Shown: one piece after another, positions 42,789 to 51,686 of the stretch | How the letters are laid out: every line of letters starts with the position of its first letter | How positions within the stretch are numbered: position 1 is the stretch's first letter | Assembly (NCBI GenBank): GCA_903899015.1 | Contig: CAIUHP010000078.1 | Coordinates: forward strand, 62,001-126,000 | DNA: 64,000 bases | Origin: an uncultured Armatimonadota bacterium | GTDB taxonomy: Bacteria > Armatimonadota > Fimbriimonadia > Fimbriimonadales > Fimbriimonadaceae | Direction: 5' to 3' | The notes under the pieces: model-generated | What the model was told of the DNA's origin: nothing | Databases searched by the model: none | Seen by the model: the letters and a program-made list of their open reading frames with translations, nothing else | Position numbers and translations under genes: made by a program

Positions 42789-44387
42789 CTACTTTGCGCC
42801 GAGCATATCTTCCCGTTCGAAGAAGCGAACGGTTGGATTTTTCTCTTCCAGGTACTTGAGCGGCCAACTTCCTGTGACGAGGACAGCGGTGTTCCCTTTT
42901 CGGGTTTGAACCGGGCGGGCATTGGTGCCCCAATAAACTTCAGACAGGACCTTGGGATCGGCCTCAAGGTATCGAATAAGGTCGTACGGGAGTGGCTCGA
43001 GCAGAATGTCGACGCCATATTCGCTCTTTAATCGATACTGAATGACTTCAAACTGAAGTTTTCCGACGACACCTAGGATTGGATCTCGACGATGGGCTCG
43101 AACATCCAAGAATAGGTCGCTTAAACCCTCATCGCAGAGCTGCTCGATTCCTTTTTCGAAATGCTTGAATCGCTCGATGCTTCGATTGGTTAACACGGCA
43201 AACATTTCCGGTGCGAACGGTGTGAGTTCGTTGTAATGGAGATGCTCACCGACGCACACGGTGTCGCCTAAGTTGTAGAGTCCAGGATTTGTTAAACCTA
43301 CAATATCGCCCGGATAGGCATCTTCGACGGTTTCTCGATCCTGAGCGAACAATCGTTGGGGACGAGTCAGACGGATATCTTTGTTGAGACGCGTGTGCCT
43401 GACCGACATGTCCTTTTCGAAGTGCCCAGACACCACTCGCAAAAAGGCGATTCGGTCTCGATGGTTGGGATCCATGTTGGCTTGGATCTTGAAAACGAAG
43501 CCGCTGAAATTCTCTTCCGTGGGTTGGACTTTCCGCTCCTCAGCATTGCGTAAGCCGGGGGTTGGAGCCATCTCCATGAATTCGTTTAAGAATAGCTCCA
43601 CTCCGAAGTTTGTGATCGCACTGCCAAAGAAAACGGGCGTAAGCTCTCCACTGAGAACCGCTTCCATGTTGAAAGTTTCACCTGCAATGTCGATCAGGTC
43701 GATCTCATCATTTAAGGTCTTAATCTCTTCGGCGGTAAGGTGCTCACTTATTTTGGGATCGTCGAGATCCATGATAATCACGGGAGCCCGGCCCGAACCA
43801 TGGGCGACACGCTGGAAGAGGTGAACCTGTCTTGTTCCTCGGTGATAAACGCCCTTGAAATAACTTCCCTGTCCGATTGGCCAGTTCATCGCCACGCTCT
43901 TAATTCCAAGCACATCTTCGACTTCTGTCAAAAGAGCGAGCGGACCAATGCCGTCGTGATCAAGTTTATTGATGAACGTGAAGATCGGAATGCCGCGTTG
44001 TCGGCAAACCGCAAACAGTTTCTTAGTTTGAGCTTCAACACCCTTCGCATTGTCGATCAACATGACCGCGCTATCGGCGGCCGTGAGCGTTCGATAAGTA
44101 TCTGCGCTGAAGTCGTCGTGACCGGGAGTGTCCAATAGATTGAGGACATGGTCTCGGTATTCAAACTGCAAAACGGTCGACGTGATCGAAATCCCTCGTT
44201 GTTTTTCTAGCTCCATCCAGTCGGAAGTGGCTTTGCGTTGGTTCTTTCTTGCGGTAACCGCACCTGCTAATTGGATCGCACCACCGTAAAGCAGAAGCTT
44301 TTCGGTCAGGGTCGTTTTTCCGGCGTCCGGGTGCGAGATAATCGCAAAAGTCCGACGGCGCGATATTTCAGTTTCAAGTGGGCTCAT
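42789..44387 (-). CDS. prfC: Peptide chain release factor 3
   Basis: This 532-residue translational GTPase recycles class I release factors. The G-domain motifs are present: G1 SHPDAGKTTL at about 19-28, the G3 DTPGHDD and G4 NKLDHD. An RF3-specific C-terminal region (RFKHFEKGIEQL...DILLEPLPYDL) follows. The start MSPLETEISRRRTFAI matches the usual RF3 N-terminus. The gene is alone, with about 435 bases to the ilv leader on the other side. Confidence 0.96.
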   Translation of the reverse strand: MSPLETEISRRRTFAIISHPDAGKTTLTEKLLLYGGAIQLAGAVTARKNQRKATSDWMELEKQRGISITSTVLQFEYRDHVLNLLDTPGHDDFSADTYRTLTAADSAVMLIDNAKGVEAQTKKLFAVCRQRGIPIFTFINKLDHDGIGPLALLTEVEDVLGIKSVAMNWPIGQGSYFKGVYHRGTRQVHLFQRVAHGSGRAPVIIMDLDDPKISEHLTAEEIKTLNDEIDLIDIAGETFNMEAVLSGELTPVFFGSAITNFGVELFLNEFMEMAPTPGLRNAEERKVQPTEENFSGFVFKIQANMDPNHRDRIAFLRVVSGHFEKDMSVRHTRLNKDIRLTRPQRLFAQDRETVEDAYPGDIVGLTNPGLYNLGDTVCVGEHLHYNELTPFAPEMFAVLTNRSIERFKHFEKGIEQLCDEGLSDLFLDVRAHRRDPILGVVGKLQFEVIQYRLKSEYGVDILLEPLPYDLIRYLEADPKVLSEVYWGTNARPVQTRKGNTAVLVTGSWPLKYLEEKNPTVRFFEREDMLGAK

Positions 44388-44782
44388 TGGGCAGGATTAC
44401 GGGGCTAGCAGAGAATTGGAGAAGCTAAAGGATACCTTGTGAACCTATGACACCATTCCGGGCCAGGCCTTGGAGTGAGGGGTTGAGATCCGTTGCAGAA
44501 GTCCATGACTACCTGCGTATTCAGCGTGTAGTTTGAATCTACGATGTTATTTCACGAGCGGTTTACTCGTCTATATTCGCCACCGAGGCGTTGCCGGTGA
44601 TTTATATCCAGCTCGATACCGTTGAAGGTTCAAATCGGCGGATGTAAACGGTGGCACGAACCTTCCAGCGCCCGCGGCCCTTGGTTTTGGATTGCGAGCT
44701 ATGGCAAGGCGAGATGGACTGGGCGCAGGCTTGTTAAGAAACTATTATTTCGTCGGGCTCGGACCGCGCACCAGCGGGTGGG
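44388..44782. other. Gap without genes between prfC and the ilv promoter
   Basis: No convincing gene, tRNA or repeat is visible in this stretch. The minus-strand prfC promoter must lie near 44390-44450. A GGTTCAAATC near 44631 mimics a T-loop but has no pairing arms. Confidence 0.5.
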
Positions 44783-44813
44783 TTGGCAAAAAACTTTAAA
44801 CCTGGTGTATGAT
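44783..44813 (+). promoter_or_regulatory. Promoter of the ilv operon (TTGGCA-19 bp-TATGAT)
   Basis: TTGGCA (44783-44788) and TATGAT (44808-44813) match consensus at 5 of 6 positions each, though the 19-bp spacing is long. The GTG start of the leader peptide lies 9 bases beyond the -10, so the transcript would begin about 2-3 bases before it. Confidence 0.55.
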
Positions 44814-44822
44814 AGATCCCAC

Positions 44823-44939
44823 GTGTTAACACGAGCCGAAGTCAATAAGGTCGCTTTCAACGTTCGAGTACTCCTTGGACTTAGCCTCCTTGCGCTTCTT
44901 AGCCTTATTCTTGGACTTATTAGCGGAAGTCCAACGTAA
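44823..44939 (+). CDS. ilv leader peptide (attenuation)
   Basis: This 38-codon ORF (GTG to TAA) has a C-terminal run in which residues 16-33 hold ten leucine codons, two isoleucine and one valine codon out of 18 (VLLGLSLLALLSLILGLI). This is the expected control region of a branched-chain amino acid leader peptide, sensing charged Leu, Ile and Val tRNA. The stop is 3 bases before the antiterminator-capable segment at 44943. A small hydrophobic membrane protein is the alternative, but an attenuator and ilvB follow directly. A second in-frame GTG at 44805 lies inside the -10 and is unlikely. The product is probably not a functional protein. Confidence 0.8.
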   Translation: MLTRAEVNKVAFNVRVLLGLSLLALLSLILGLISGSPT

Positions 44940-44942
44940 CGC

Positions 44943-45006
44943 CCGGGAAGCTAGAAAGAAGCTCAAAACCTTAAGAAGGCCTTCCCGGTAAACCGGGAAG
45001 GCCTTC
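44943..45006 (+). terminator. ilv attenuator: antiterminator segment and terminator hairpin
   Basis: The terminator is a 14-bp perfect stem (44975-44988 with 44993-45006) and TAAA loop. Segment 44943-44950 (CCGGGAAG) is identical to part of the right arm, so it can instead pair with 44981-44988 as an antiterminator. A ribosome that finishes the leader peptide covers 44943-44950 and lets the terminator form; one stalled on Leu, Val or Ile codons leaves it free. The U-run after the stem is weak (GGTGCTTTAG). Confidence 0.75.
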
Positions 45007-45115
45007 GGTGCTTTAGTGGTCAACGATTGCCCTCTTCAGCAGTGTGAATCGCGGAAAAGTGTCCGCCGACGAAGAAGTCGGTTCAAGAACCCACCGTTGG
45101 GTATGGGAGCGAATT

Positions 45116-46849
45116 ATGAACCGATCCGGTGCAAAGATAGTTATGGAAGCCCTCGTTCGCGAGGGAGTGGATACCATTTTTGGTTATCCAGGTGGCGTAG
45201 TGCTGCCACTTTACGACGAGATGCTGAACTGGCCGCAAGTGCGCCATGTACTTGTACGACACGAGCAGTGTGCTGCTCACATGGCAGATGGCTATGCAAG
45301 AGCGACCGGAAAGGTCGGCGTTTGCTTGGCAACCAGTGGTCCGGGTGCCACCAACCTAGTGACTGGGATTGCTACGGCCATCATGGACGGAATTCCGATG
45401 GTTGCCATTACCGGAAACGTCAATTCTTGGGCGATTGGTAAAGACGCATTCCAAGAGACAGACATTCAGGGAATCACCATTCCTATCACGAAGCACAACT
45501 ACCTGGTGACCGACATCAATGAGTTGCCTCAAGTGCTTGCAGAAGCTTTCTACTTGGCGAATACAGGTCGAAAGGGTCCGGTTTTGGTGGACATTCCTAA
45601 AGACGTCTTCACGGCGATGACGGAAGCCGAGTTCCCAACAACCATTCATCGACGCGGTTATACCGTCGCAGGTGCGCCCCCTCAAGATCAGATTGACGAA
45701 GCGGTTCGGCTGATTACCGAAGCTAAACGCCCAGTCATGATTGCGGGTGCAGGCGTGCTGCACTCAGGCGCAATGGACGAGTTGCGGAAGTTTGCGGAGA
45801 CCACGAATATCCCGGTCATCAATTCGCTCCTGGGATTGGGATCGTTTCCCCGCGATCACGAACTTTCGATTGGCATGATGGGAATGCACGGAGAAGCAGC
45901 CGGAACCCTTGCCGTTCAAGAGGCCGACCTTGTGCTTGGAGTTGGCATTCGGTTCGATGACCGACTCACGGGCAACACCAACGGATTCGCTCCAAAAGCC
46001 AAAATCGTACACTTTGACCTGGACCCAAGTGAGATTGGAAAGACAGTAAGTCCAGTGGCATTCGTGTTGGGGGACCTAAAGCTCAGCCTCGAAGCTGTCA
46101 ATAAGTTGGTCCAGCCCACCGAGCGCCCAGAATGGACCGCTCAGGTTCGCAAATGGCAGGACACTTATCCCCTCGTCGTACCGGAGGGCCGCTTCCTCTC
46201 ACGCACTGTTCTCCAAGGCCTCAATAATCACACGGACGGCCAAGCAATTGTTGCGACCGACGTCGGACAGCATCAAATGTGGACCGCGCAGTTCTACAAG
46301 ATGAAAAAGCCACGTAGCTTCCTTTCATCTGGCGGATTAGGAACGATGGGCTATGGCTTCCCGGCCGCAATGGGCGCTAAGTTTGCTCGACCAGATGAAG
46401 AAGTCTGGGCGGTGGTAGGCGACGGTGGTTTCCAGATGACGCTCCAGGAACTACAGACAGCAGTGGAATACAACTGTAACGTAAAAATCTGTTTGCTCAA
46501 CAATGGCTTCCTCGGAATGGTTCGTCAATGGCAGGAGCTGTTCTATGACAACCGGCACAGCCACGTAGCGATGGGTTCGCCCGATTTCGGCAAGCTTGCC
46601 GACGCTTATGGAGTTCAATTCTTCCGATGTTCACGACTTGAAGATCTCGAAGCGACCCTTGCAGGTGCTTCGGCTCACGATGGTCCCGTACTCTGCGAGT
46701 TCGTTGTCGAAATGGAAGAGAACGTCTTCCCAATGGTCGGCCCAGGCGCCTCCAACAGCAGCCTAGTCATGGACCCTGATTTAGAGCCGAGCGAAGCGGC
46801 CCACCACGTTGGAGCCTTCGAAACAACCCATGCCGGGGTGAAACAGTAA
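45116..46849 (+). CDS. ilvB: Acetolactate synthase large subunit
   Basis: This catalytic subunit (577 aa) makes acetolactate from two pyruvates, or acetohydroxybutyrate from pyruvate and 2-ketobutyrate, the first step of Val, Ile and Leu synthesis. The ATG at 45116 has GGGAG 7-11 bases upstream; the frame from 45044 adds 24 residues without family match. The catalytic glutamate is in RHEQCAAHMADGYARATG, and the TPP motif is GDGGFQMTLQELQTA...NNGFLGM. FAD-binding AHS features are standard. It overlaps ilvN by 1 base, indicating coupling. Expression is under the upstream attenuator. Confidence 0.97.
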   Translation: MNRSGAKIVMEALVREGVDTIFGYPGGVVLPLYDEMLNWPQVRHVLVRHEQCAAHMADGYARATGKVGVCLATSGPGATNLVTGIATAIMDGIPMVAITGNVNSWAIGKDAFQETDIQGITIPITKHNYLVTDINELPQVLAEAFYLANTGRKGPVLVDIPKDVFTAMTEAEFPTTIHRRGYTVAGAPPQDQIDEAVRLITEAKRPVMIAGAGVLHSGAMDELRKFAETTNIPVINSLLGLGSFPRDHELSIGMMGMHGEAAGTLAVQEADLVLGVGIRFDDRLTGNTNGFAPKAKIVHFDLDPSEIGKTVSPVAFVLGDLKLSLEAVNKLVQPTERPEWTAQVRKWQDTYPLVVPEGRFLSRTVLQGLNNHTDGQAIVATDVGQHQMWTAQFYKMKKPRSFLSSGGLGTMGYGFPAAMGAKFARPDEEVWAVVGDGGFQMTLQELQTAVEYNCNVKICLLNNGFLGMVRQWQELFYDNRHSHVAMGSPDFGKLADAYGVQFFRCSRLEDLEATLAGASAHDGPVLCEFVVEMEENVFPMVGPGASNSSLVMDPDLEPSEAAHHVGAFETTHAGVKQ

Positions 46850-47340
46850 TGAGTACGCACCAACACACCATCACTGCTCTCGTTCAGAACGAGGCAGGAA
46901 CTATCAACCGTCTCGTCTCACTGTTTCGCCGTCGCGGCTTCTCGCTCGCAAGCTTCAATGCGGGCGATTGCGAAGATCCCGGCTTTAGCCGATTGACCTT
47001 CATCGTCAACGGTGATGACGCAGTTGTAAGCCAGTGCCTCAAGCAACTCAACAAGCTCATTGATGTGGTTGAGTGCGAGGACCTAGTCAGCGAACAGAGC
47101 GTACAACGAGAGTTGGCCCTCATCCGCGTCGAGCCCACTGAGGAGCAAAGACAGTCGGTTTACAACATCGTCAACGAATTCATGGCCCGTACCCCTCGAT
47201 CGACTCTGACGAGCATCGTTGTGGAGCAAGTTTCCGATGTTTCCAATTTGGAAAGACTCATCGCAGCTCTCACTCCTTACAACATCACCGAAATCGTCCG
47301 AACCGGCACCGTCGCAATGAAGGTAGAGGCTCAGGCTTAA
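46849..47340 (+). CDS. ilvN: Acetolactate synthase regulatory small subunit
   Basis: This 163-residue regulatory subunit has an N-terminal ACT domain ([18 protein letters not shown]...[21 protein letters not shown]) that binds valine and a C-terminal ALS_ss_C domain (about 85-160). It activates IlvB and gives valine feedback inhibition. It begins at the last base of the ilvB stop codon, as in many ilvBN pairs. The length matches IlvH/IlvN; the symbols are interchangeable here. Confidence 0.96.
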   Translation: MSTHQHTITALVQNEAGTINRLVSLFRRRGFSLASFNAGDCEDPGFSRLTFIVNGDDAVVSQCLKQLNKLIDVVECEDLVSEQSVQRELALIRVEPTEEQRQSVYNIVNEFMARTPRSTLTSIVVEQVSDVSNLERLIAALTPYNITEIVRTGTVAMKVEAQA

Positions 47341-47375
47341 ACCGCATTCCACCTCACAAAACGAATCAACAAAAC

Positions 47376-48371
47376 ATGGCAATTATTTATTACGAAAAAG
47401 ACGTTCAACCAGAAATCATCAAGGGCCTCAAAGTCGGAATCGTGGGTTATGGTTCCCAGGGTCACGCACATGCGCTCAACCTACGAGACAGCGGCGTCGA
47501 TGTACGAGTTGGACTACATGAAGGCAGTAAATCAAAGGCGAAAGCGGAAGAAGGTGGCTTAGTTGTCGAATCCGTTGCGGGACTTACCCAATGGGCGGAC
47601 GTTCTCATGTTCTGCACTCCAGACGTCCCGATGGGTGATATTTACAGTGAGAGCGTAGCTCCTCATCTTCGACCGGGCCAAACTTTGCTTTTCGCACATG
47701 GCCTCAATATCCATTACGGGTTGATCACTCCTCCCGATTTTGTAAACGTTGCCATGGTAGCCCCGAAGGGCCCCGGTCACCGACTTCGAGCGGAGTATGT
47801 AAACGGTGCAGGTATGCCGGCACTCGTAGCCGTTCAGCAAGACGCCACTGGGAACGCGAAACAGATCGCTATGAGCTACGCCTGGGGAATCGGCAGCGCC
47901 AAGGCTGGCATTCTGGAGACGACATTCAAGGAAGAAACCGAGACCGACCTGTTCGGCGAGCAAGCGGTCCTGTGTGGTGGACTCAGTGCCCTCATTAAGG
48001 CCGGTTTCGACACGCTTGTTGAAGCAGGTTACCAACCAGAAGCCGCTTATTTTGAATGCCTTCACGAGACGAAGCTGATTGTTGACCTCCTCTATGAAGG
48101 CGGCTTGGACTACATGCGCTACTCCATTAGCGACACCGCAGAATGGGGCGACTACACTGCCGGACCGAAGGTCATTAACGAGCAGTCGAAGCAAGCGATG
48201 AAGGAGCTACTGAAGGATATTCAAGACGGCACATTCGCGAAGGACTGGATCGCCGAAAATCGAAACGGTCGACCTCGCATGAATCAGTATCGTGCGGATG
48301 AGAGCGGCTTGCTTCTGGAGAAAGTTGGCAAAGAACTGCGCGCTTTGATGCCGTTCATTAACGCCAAGTAG
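47376..48371 (+). CDS. ilvC: Ketol-acid reductoisomerase
   Basis: This 331-residue class I enzyme turns acetolactate into 2,3-dihydroxyisovalerate using NADPH and Mg. The dinucleotide motif [18 protein letters not shown] (about 22-39) is followed by the C-terminal knotted domain with the metal ligands in [10 protein letters not shown] and ECLHE. It follows ilvN by 35 bases. It is typical in length (about 330) and sequence. Confidence 0.97.
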   Translation: MAIIYYEKDVQPEIIKGLKVGIVGYGSQGHAHALNLRDSGVDVRVGLHEGSKSKAKAEEGGLVVESVAGLTQWADVLMFCTPDVPMGDIYSESVAPHLRPGQTLLFAHGLNIHYGLITPPDFVNVAMVAPKGPGHRLRAEYVNGAGMPALVAVQQDATGNAKQIAMSYAWGIGSAKAGILETTFKEETETDLFGEQAVLCGGLSALIKAGFDTLVEAGYQPEAAYFECLHETKLIVDLLYEGGLDYMRYSISDTAEWGDYTAGPKVINEQSKQAMKELLKDIQDGTFAKDWIAENRNGRPRMNQYRADESGLLLEKVGKELRALMPFINAK

Positions 48372-48385
48372 AGACGCGAACTCAG

Positions 48386-48432
48386 CAGAACGACGGAGGT
48401 TCCGAGTGAACTCCCGATCCTCCTTCGTCCTG
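48386..48432 (+). terminator. Imperfect hairpin after ilvC
   Basis: Arms 48386-48399 and 48419-48432 pair at 12 of 14 positions around a 19-base loop, in the 74-base gap between ilvC and the ABC ATPase gene. It may reduce read-through, or act as a processing site. There is no U-run, so it is a weak call. Confidence 0.3.
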
Positions 48433-48445
48433 CCAGATCGATGCC

Positions 48446-49234
48446 ATGCAGCCCCTCATTGAACTTAACAACGTGACGATCATCCGCAATCAGCGGGTGG
48501 CGTTAGATAACGTGTCGGTTACCATCGAGAAGGGTGAAAATGTAGCGATATTTGGTCCAAATGGATGTGGGAAATCCTCGCTTGTAAAAACGATTACGAG
48601 AGACCTCTATCCATACGGTCGCCAAGGATCAGTTCGCGTTGCAGGCTTCGATCGATGGAATCTCTTTGATCTAAGGAAGATCCTGGGGATCGTGTCGAAC
48701 GAACTGCAGGCGTTTTGCTCGAAAGAAGTCACCGGACTGGATTTCGCGGTATCCGGATTCTTCGGAAGTTATGGTGTTTTAGAGCCATACGAAGTGACGC
48801 CCGAGATGCGAGACCTCGCGATGGACTCACTCTTTCGCTTGGATGCAGGACATTTGGCCAATCGACGAACGGACGAACTGTCTAGCGGTGAGGGGAGGCG
48901 CGTACTGATTGCGAGGGCACTCGTGCATCAGCCCTCGTCCCTACTACTCGATGAACCGACAACGAGCCTCGATATCAAGTCAGGAAGTCTCCTGATGCGC
49001 TCATTACGCAAAATCCTGAGCGGCGGAACCAATTTCATACTAGTGACTCATCATGTGGAGGAGATCCTTCCTGAGATTAAGAGAGTGATTCTGATGCGTG
49101 ATCAGAAGATTTTCGCGGATGGTCCCACCGACGAAATCATGACGTCCAAGACTTTGTCCGAGCTGTTCCAAACCGAGATCATCTTGAATCGTTCGAACGA
49201 CCGGTTCCATGCCCGACTAGAGGCAATAGCATGA
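48446..49234 (+). CDS. Stand-alone ABC-type ATPase
   Basis: This 262-residue ABC ATPase has Walker A GPNGCGKSS at residues 37-45, an atypical signature LSSGEGRR in place of LSGGQ, Walker B LLLDEPTTSLD and an H-loop (LVTHHVEEI). It resembles the ATP-binding subunits of metal or small-molecule importers and the ModF-like group. No permease or binding-protein gene lies nearby, so the partner is unknown, or it acts outside transport. It overlaps the methyltransferase gene by 4 bases (ATGA), and both lie between ilvC and ilvD. Confidence 0.85.
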   Translation: MQPLIELNNVTIIRNQRVALDNVSVTIEKGENVAIFGPNGCGKSSLVKTITRDLYPYGRQGSVRVAGFDRWNLFDLRKILGIVSNELQAFCSKEVTGLDFAVSGFFGSYGVLEPYEVTPEMRDLAMDSLFRLDAGHLANRRTDELSSGEGRRVLIARALVHQPSSLLLDEPTTSLDIKSGSLLMRSLRKILSGGTNFILVTHHVEEILPEIKRVILMRDQKIFADGPTDEIMTSKTLSELFQTEIILNRSNDRFHARLEAIA

Positions 49235-49866
49235 TCTCTGAATACCAAACCGCCGAAAAAGCGCTGGCATATTTAGAGATCGCCGACTCGATTCCATGTC
49301 GGGCACAAGGGGAAAGGGTGGTTTTGGAGCTACTTCCAAAATCAATCAATCGCGTGCTTGACTTGGGAACAGGAGATGGAAGGCTTCTTACTCTCGTGTT
49401 GTTAGCTCATCCGAACGCTCACGGAATCGCCACCGATTTCTCGCCTACGATGCTTGAAAAAGCTCGCGTACGATTTGATCAGGACGCTCGCGTCGAGGTC
49501 TTATCTCATGATTTTCGCGATTCCATTCTCAAGTGGGGTGAACTCGATGCAGTGGTATCAAGTTTTGCCATTCACCATGTTGAGGATGATCGTAAATTTG
49601 AGATCTACCAAGAAATCTTTCAAATCCTCAAGCCCGGAGGGGTCTTCGTCAACCTCGAACACGTGGCATCTCCGACCGAGAAACTCCACGATGATTTTCT
49701 TTCTGCGATGGGAATGACTCGGGAATCCGAGGACCAGTCCAACCGCTGTCTATCCGCCTCGACTCAACTTTCGTGGCTCAGTCAAATAGGCTACGAAAAC
49801 GTTGACTGCTTCTGGAAATGGCGGGAACTGGCCGTCCTTTCTGGAGCCAAACCAAATATAAGCTAA
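49231..49866 (+). CDS. Class I SAM-dependent methyltransferase
   Basis: This 211-residue methyltransferase has motif [16 protein letters not shown], the acidic residue in [28 protein letters not shown] and [15 protein letters not shown]. It resembles the Tam (trans-aconitate methyltransferase)-like and UbiE-like group, and the substrate cannot be told. The start overlaps the stop of the ABC ATPase gene by 4 bases and the gene ends 8 bases before ilvD, so it is part of the ilv transcript. Its relation to branched-chain synthesis is not obvious. Confidence 0.85.
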   Translation: MISEYQTAEKALAYLEIADSIPCRAQGERVVLELLPKSINRVLDLGTGDGRLLTLVLLAHPNAHGIATDFSPTMLEKARVRFDQDARVEVLSHDFRDSILKWGELDAVVSSFAIHHVEDDRKFEIYQEIFQILKPGGVFVNLEHVASPTEKLHDDFLSAMGMTRESEDQSNRCLSASTQLSWLSQIGYENVDCFWKWRELAVLSGAKPNIS

Positions 49867-49873
49867 ACCAACC

Positions 49874-51565
49874 ATGGACCCAAGACACAAATCAAAAACG
49901 ATCACCGAAGGCGCCGACAAGACGGCGAACCGAGCCATGCTTCGCGCAATGGGGCTCGGCGACAAGGATATGACGCAACCATGGGTTGGTGTCGCCACTG
50001 TCTGGAGCGAGGCAACTCCGTGCAACGTTAATTTGCACGAGCAAGGTCAGGCAGTTGCCGAAGCAATTACCGCAAACGGGGCGACCAGTCGACGGTTTAA
50101 CACCATTTCTGTCAGCGACGGAATTGCCATGGGCCATGACGGAATGAAAGCTTCACTCATTTCTCGTGAAGTTATCGCCGACTCGGTAGAGCTCATGATG
50201 CGAGGTCATTGCTACGACGGATTAGTTGGAGTCGCGGGCTGTGACAAGAGCCTTCCCGGAATGCTGATGGTCATGGCACGCCTGGACGTGCCGAGTGTTT
50301 TCCTATACGGCGGAACGATCATGCCTGGTCGCTACAAAGATAAGGACGTCACGATTCAGGACGCGTTTGAGGCGGCTGGCGCTTACGCGGCGGGCACAAT
50401 TACAAAGGATGAACTCCACGCGATTGAGTGCGCGGTTTGTCCAGGCGCGGGCGCATGTGGTGGCCAATACACAGCGAACACCATGGCTTGTGTAGCCGAA
50501 GCGCTCGGCATGGCGCTGCCCGGATCATCTTCACCTCCCGCTGAGTCTGAGGATCGAGACGCATTTCTTAAGCAAGCGGGAGCAGCCATTGTTGCGGCCC
50601 TCCATTCCGGTCTGAAGCCAAGCGACATCCTCACACGGAAGGCATTTGAGAATGCAATCGCGATTGGAGCCGCCACCGGAGGAAGCACAAACGTGGCTCT
50701 CCACATTCCTGCGATTGCCCATGAACTTGGCATTACGATCACGTTCGAAGACATTCAGGAGATCAGTCACCGCACGCCAACTCTAGCGAGCCTCCGTCCC
50801 GGCGGCAAGTACGTTATGCTCGATTTGCATAAGGTTGGAGGAGTTCCGGTCGTCCTGAAAGCCATGCTTGACGCAGGTTGTTTGCATGGAAACGTCATGA
50901 CCATCACGGGCAAAACGATGGCTGAGAACCTAAAGGACGTAGTCGTTCCGAAGGGACAAGATGTTGTGAGCACCCATGAGAACCCGTTCTCTCCCACTGG
51001 AGGATTAGCGATCGTCAAGGGGAACTTGGCCCCTGACGGAGGCGTCATCAAAACTGCCGGTGTAACTCGCCTAGCTTTGACAGGACCGGCCAAAGTTTTT
51101 GATGGTGAAGAGGCGACGATGGCAGCGGTACAGGCTCGTCAGATTGAGCGTGGCGACATCGTTGTCATTCGTTATGAAGGTCCAAAAGGTGGGCCAGGAA
51201 TGCGAGAAATGCTTGGTGTAACTTCTGCGATCGTCGGCCAGGGTCTCGGCTATGATGTAGCCTTGTTGACGGACGGTCGATTCAGCGGAGCGACCCGCGG
51301 CTTGATGGTGGGACATGTCGGTCCAGAAGCCTTCGATGGTGGTCCCATCGCTCTCGTTCAGAACGGAGACATCGTGACAGTCGATGCCGAAAACGGGGTT
51401 CTGTCCTTTGAGATTTCGGACGAAGAGCTAGCGAAGCGCCGAGCGGCGTGGCAACCACCCAAGCGACACCTTTCCGGTGTTCTCGCGAAATATGCGGCTC
51501 AGGTCGGCCCGGCATACCAGGGTGCTGTCACTCATCCAGGCCCCGAGCACAAGCAATTGGGCTAG
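49874..51565 (+). CDS. ilvD: Dihydroxy-acid dehydratase
   Basis: This 563-residue Fe-S dehydratase converts 2,3-dihydroxyisovalerate and its ethyl analogue into the 2-oxo acids. Cluster and metal cysteines are visible in [14 protein letters not shown] and [16 protein letters not shown], along with [20 protein letters not shown]. The length fits the common (about 560-residue) branch. It closes the ilv operon (8 bases after the methyltransferase). The Fe-S cluster links it to the SUF operon at 1167-6822. Confidence 0.97.
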   Translation: MDPRHKSKTITEGADKTANRAMLRAMGLGDKDMTQPWVGVATVWSEATPCNVNLHEQGQAVAEAITANGATSRRFNTISVSDGIAMGHDGMKASLISREVIADSVELMMRGHCYDGLVGVAGCDKSLPGMLMVMARLDVPSVFLYGGTIMPGRYKDKDVTIQDAFEAAGAYAAGTITKDELHAIECAVCPGAGACGGQYTANTMACVAEALGMALPGSSSPPAESEDRDAFLKQAGAAIVAALHSGLKPSDILTRKAFENAIAIGAATGGSTNVALHIPAIAHELGITITFEDIQEISHRTPTLASLRPGGKYVMLDLHKVGGVPVVLKAMLDAGCLHGNVMTITGKTMAENLKDVVVPKGQDVVSTHENPFSPTGGLAIVKGNLAPDGGVIKTAGVTRLALTGPAKVFDGEEATMAAVQARQIERGDIVVIRYEGPKGGPGMREMLGVTSAIVGQGLGYDVALLTDGRFSGATRGLMVGHVGPEAFDGGPIALVQNGDIVTVDAENGVLSFEISDEELAKRRAAWQPPKRHLSGVLAKYAAQVGPAYQGAVTHPGPEHKQLG

Positions 51566-51619
51566 CCCTTTGTTAGTGTGATTGTTTGTGATTTGGCCCG
51601 CAAGCTCCAACGTCGGAAC

Positions 51620-51648
51620 TTGGTTTTAGGGCAAATGTCTAGTAAGAT
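51620..51648 (+). promoter_or_regulatory. Promoter TTGGTT-17 bp-TAAGAT before gltB
   Basis: TTGGTT (51620-51625) and TAAGAT (51643-51648), 17 bp apart, precede gltB. The predicted 5' UTR is about 30 bases. Confidence 0.5.
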
Positions 51649-51686
51649 GCATTCCCGGTTGGTAATGGGGCCCCGGACTCGTCGCA

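Noticed and set aside
44605-44650. Sequence similar to a tRNA T-loop (GGTTCAAATC)
   Set aside because: The flanking bases cannot form the T-stem or acceptor stem, so it is not a tRNA.
44622-44822. N-terminal part of the 105-aa frame before the ilv leader peptide
   Set aside because: The residues before the GTG at 44823 have no promoter upstream and look random. The promoter at 44783-44813 lies inside it.
47559-48194. 211-aa minus-strand ORF
   Set aside because: It is antisense to ilvC, a strongly supported gene; no family features.
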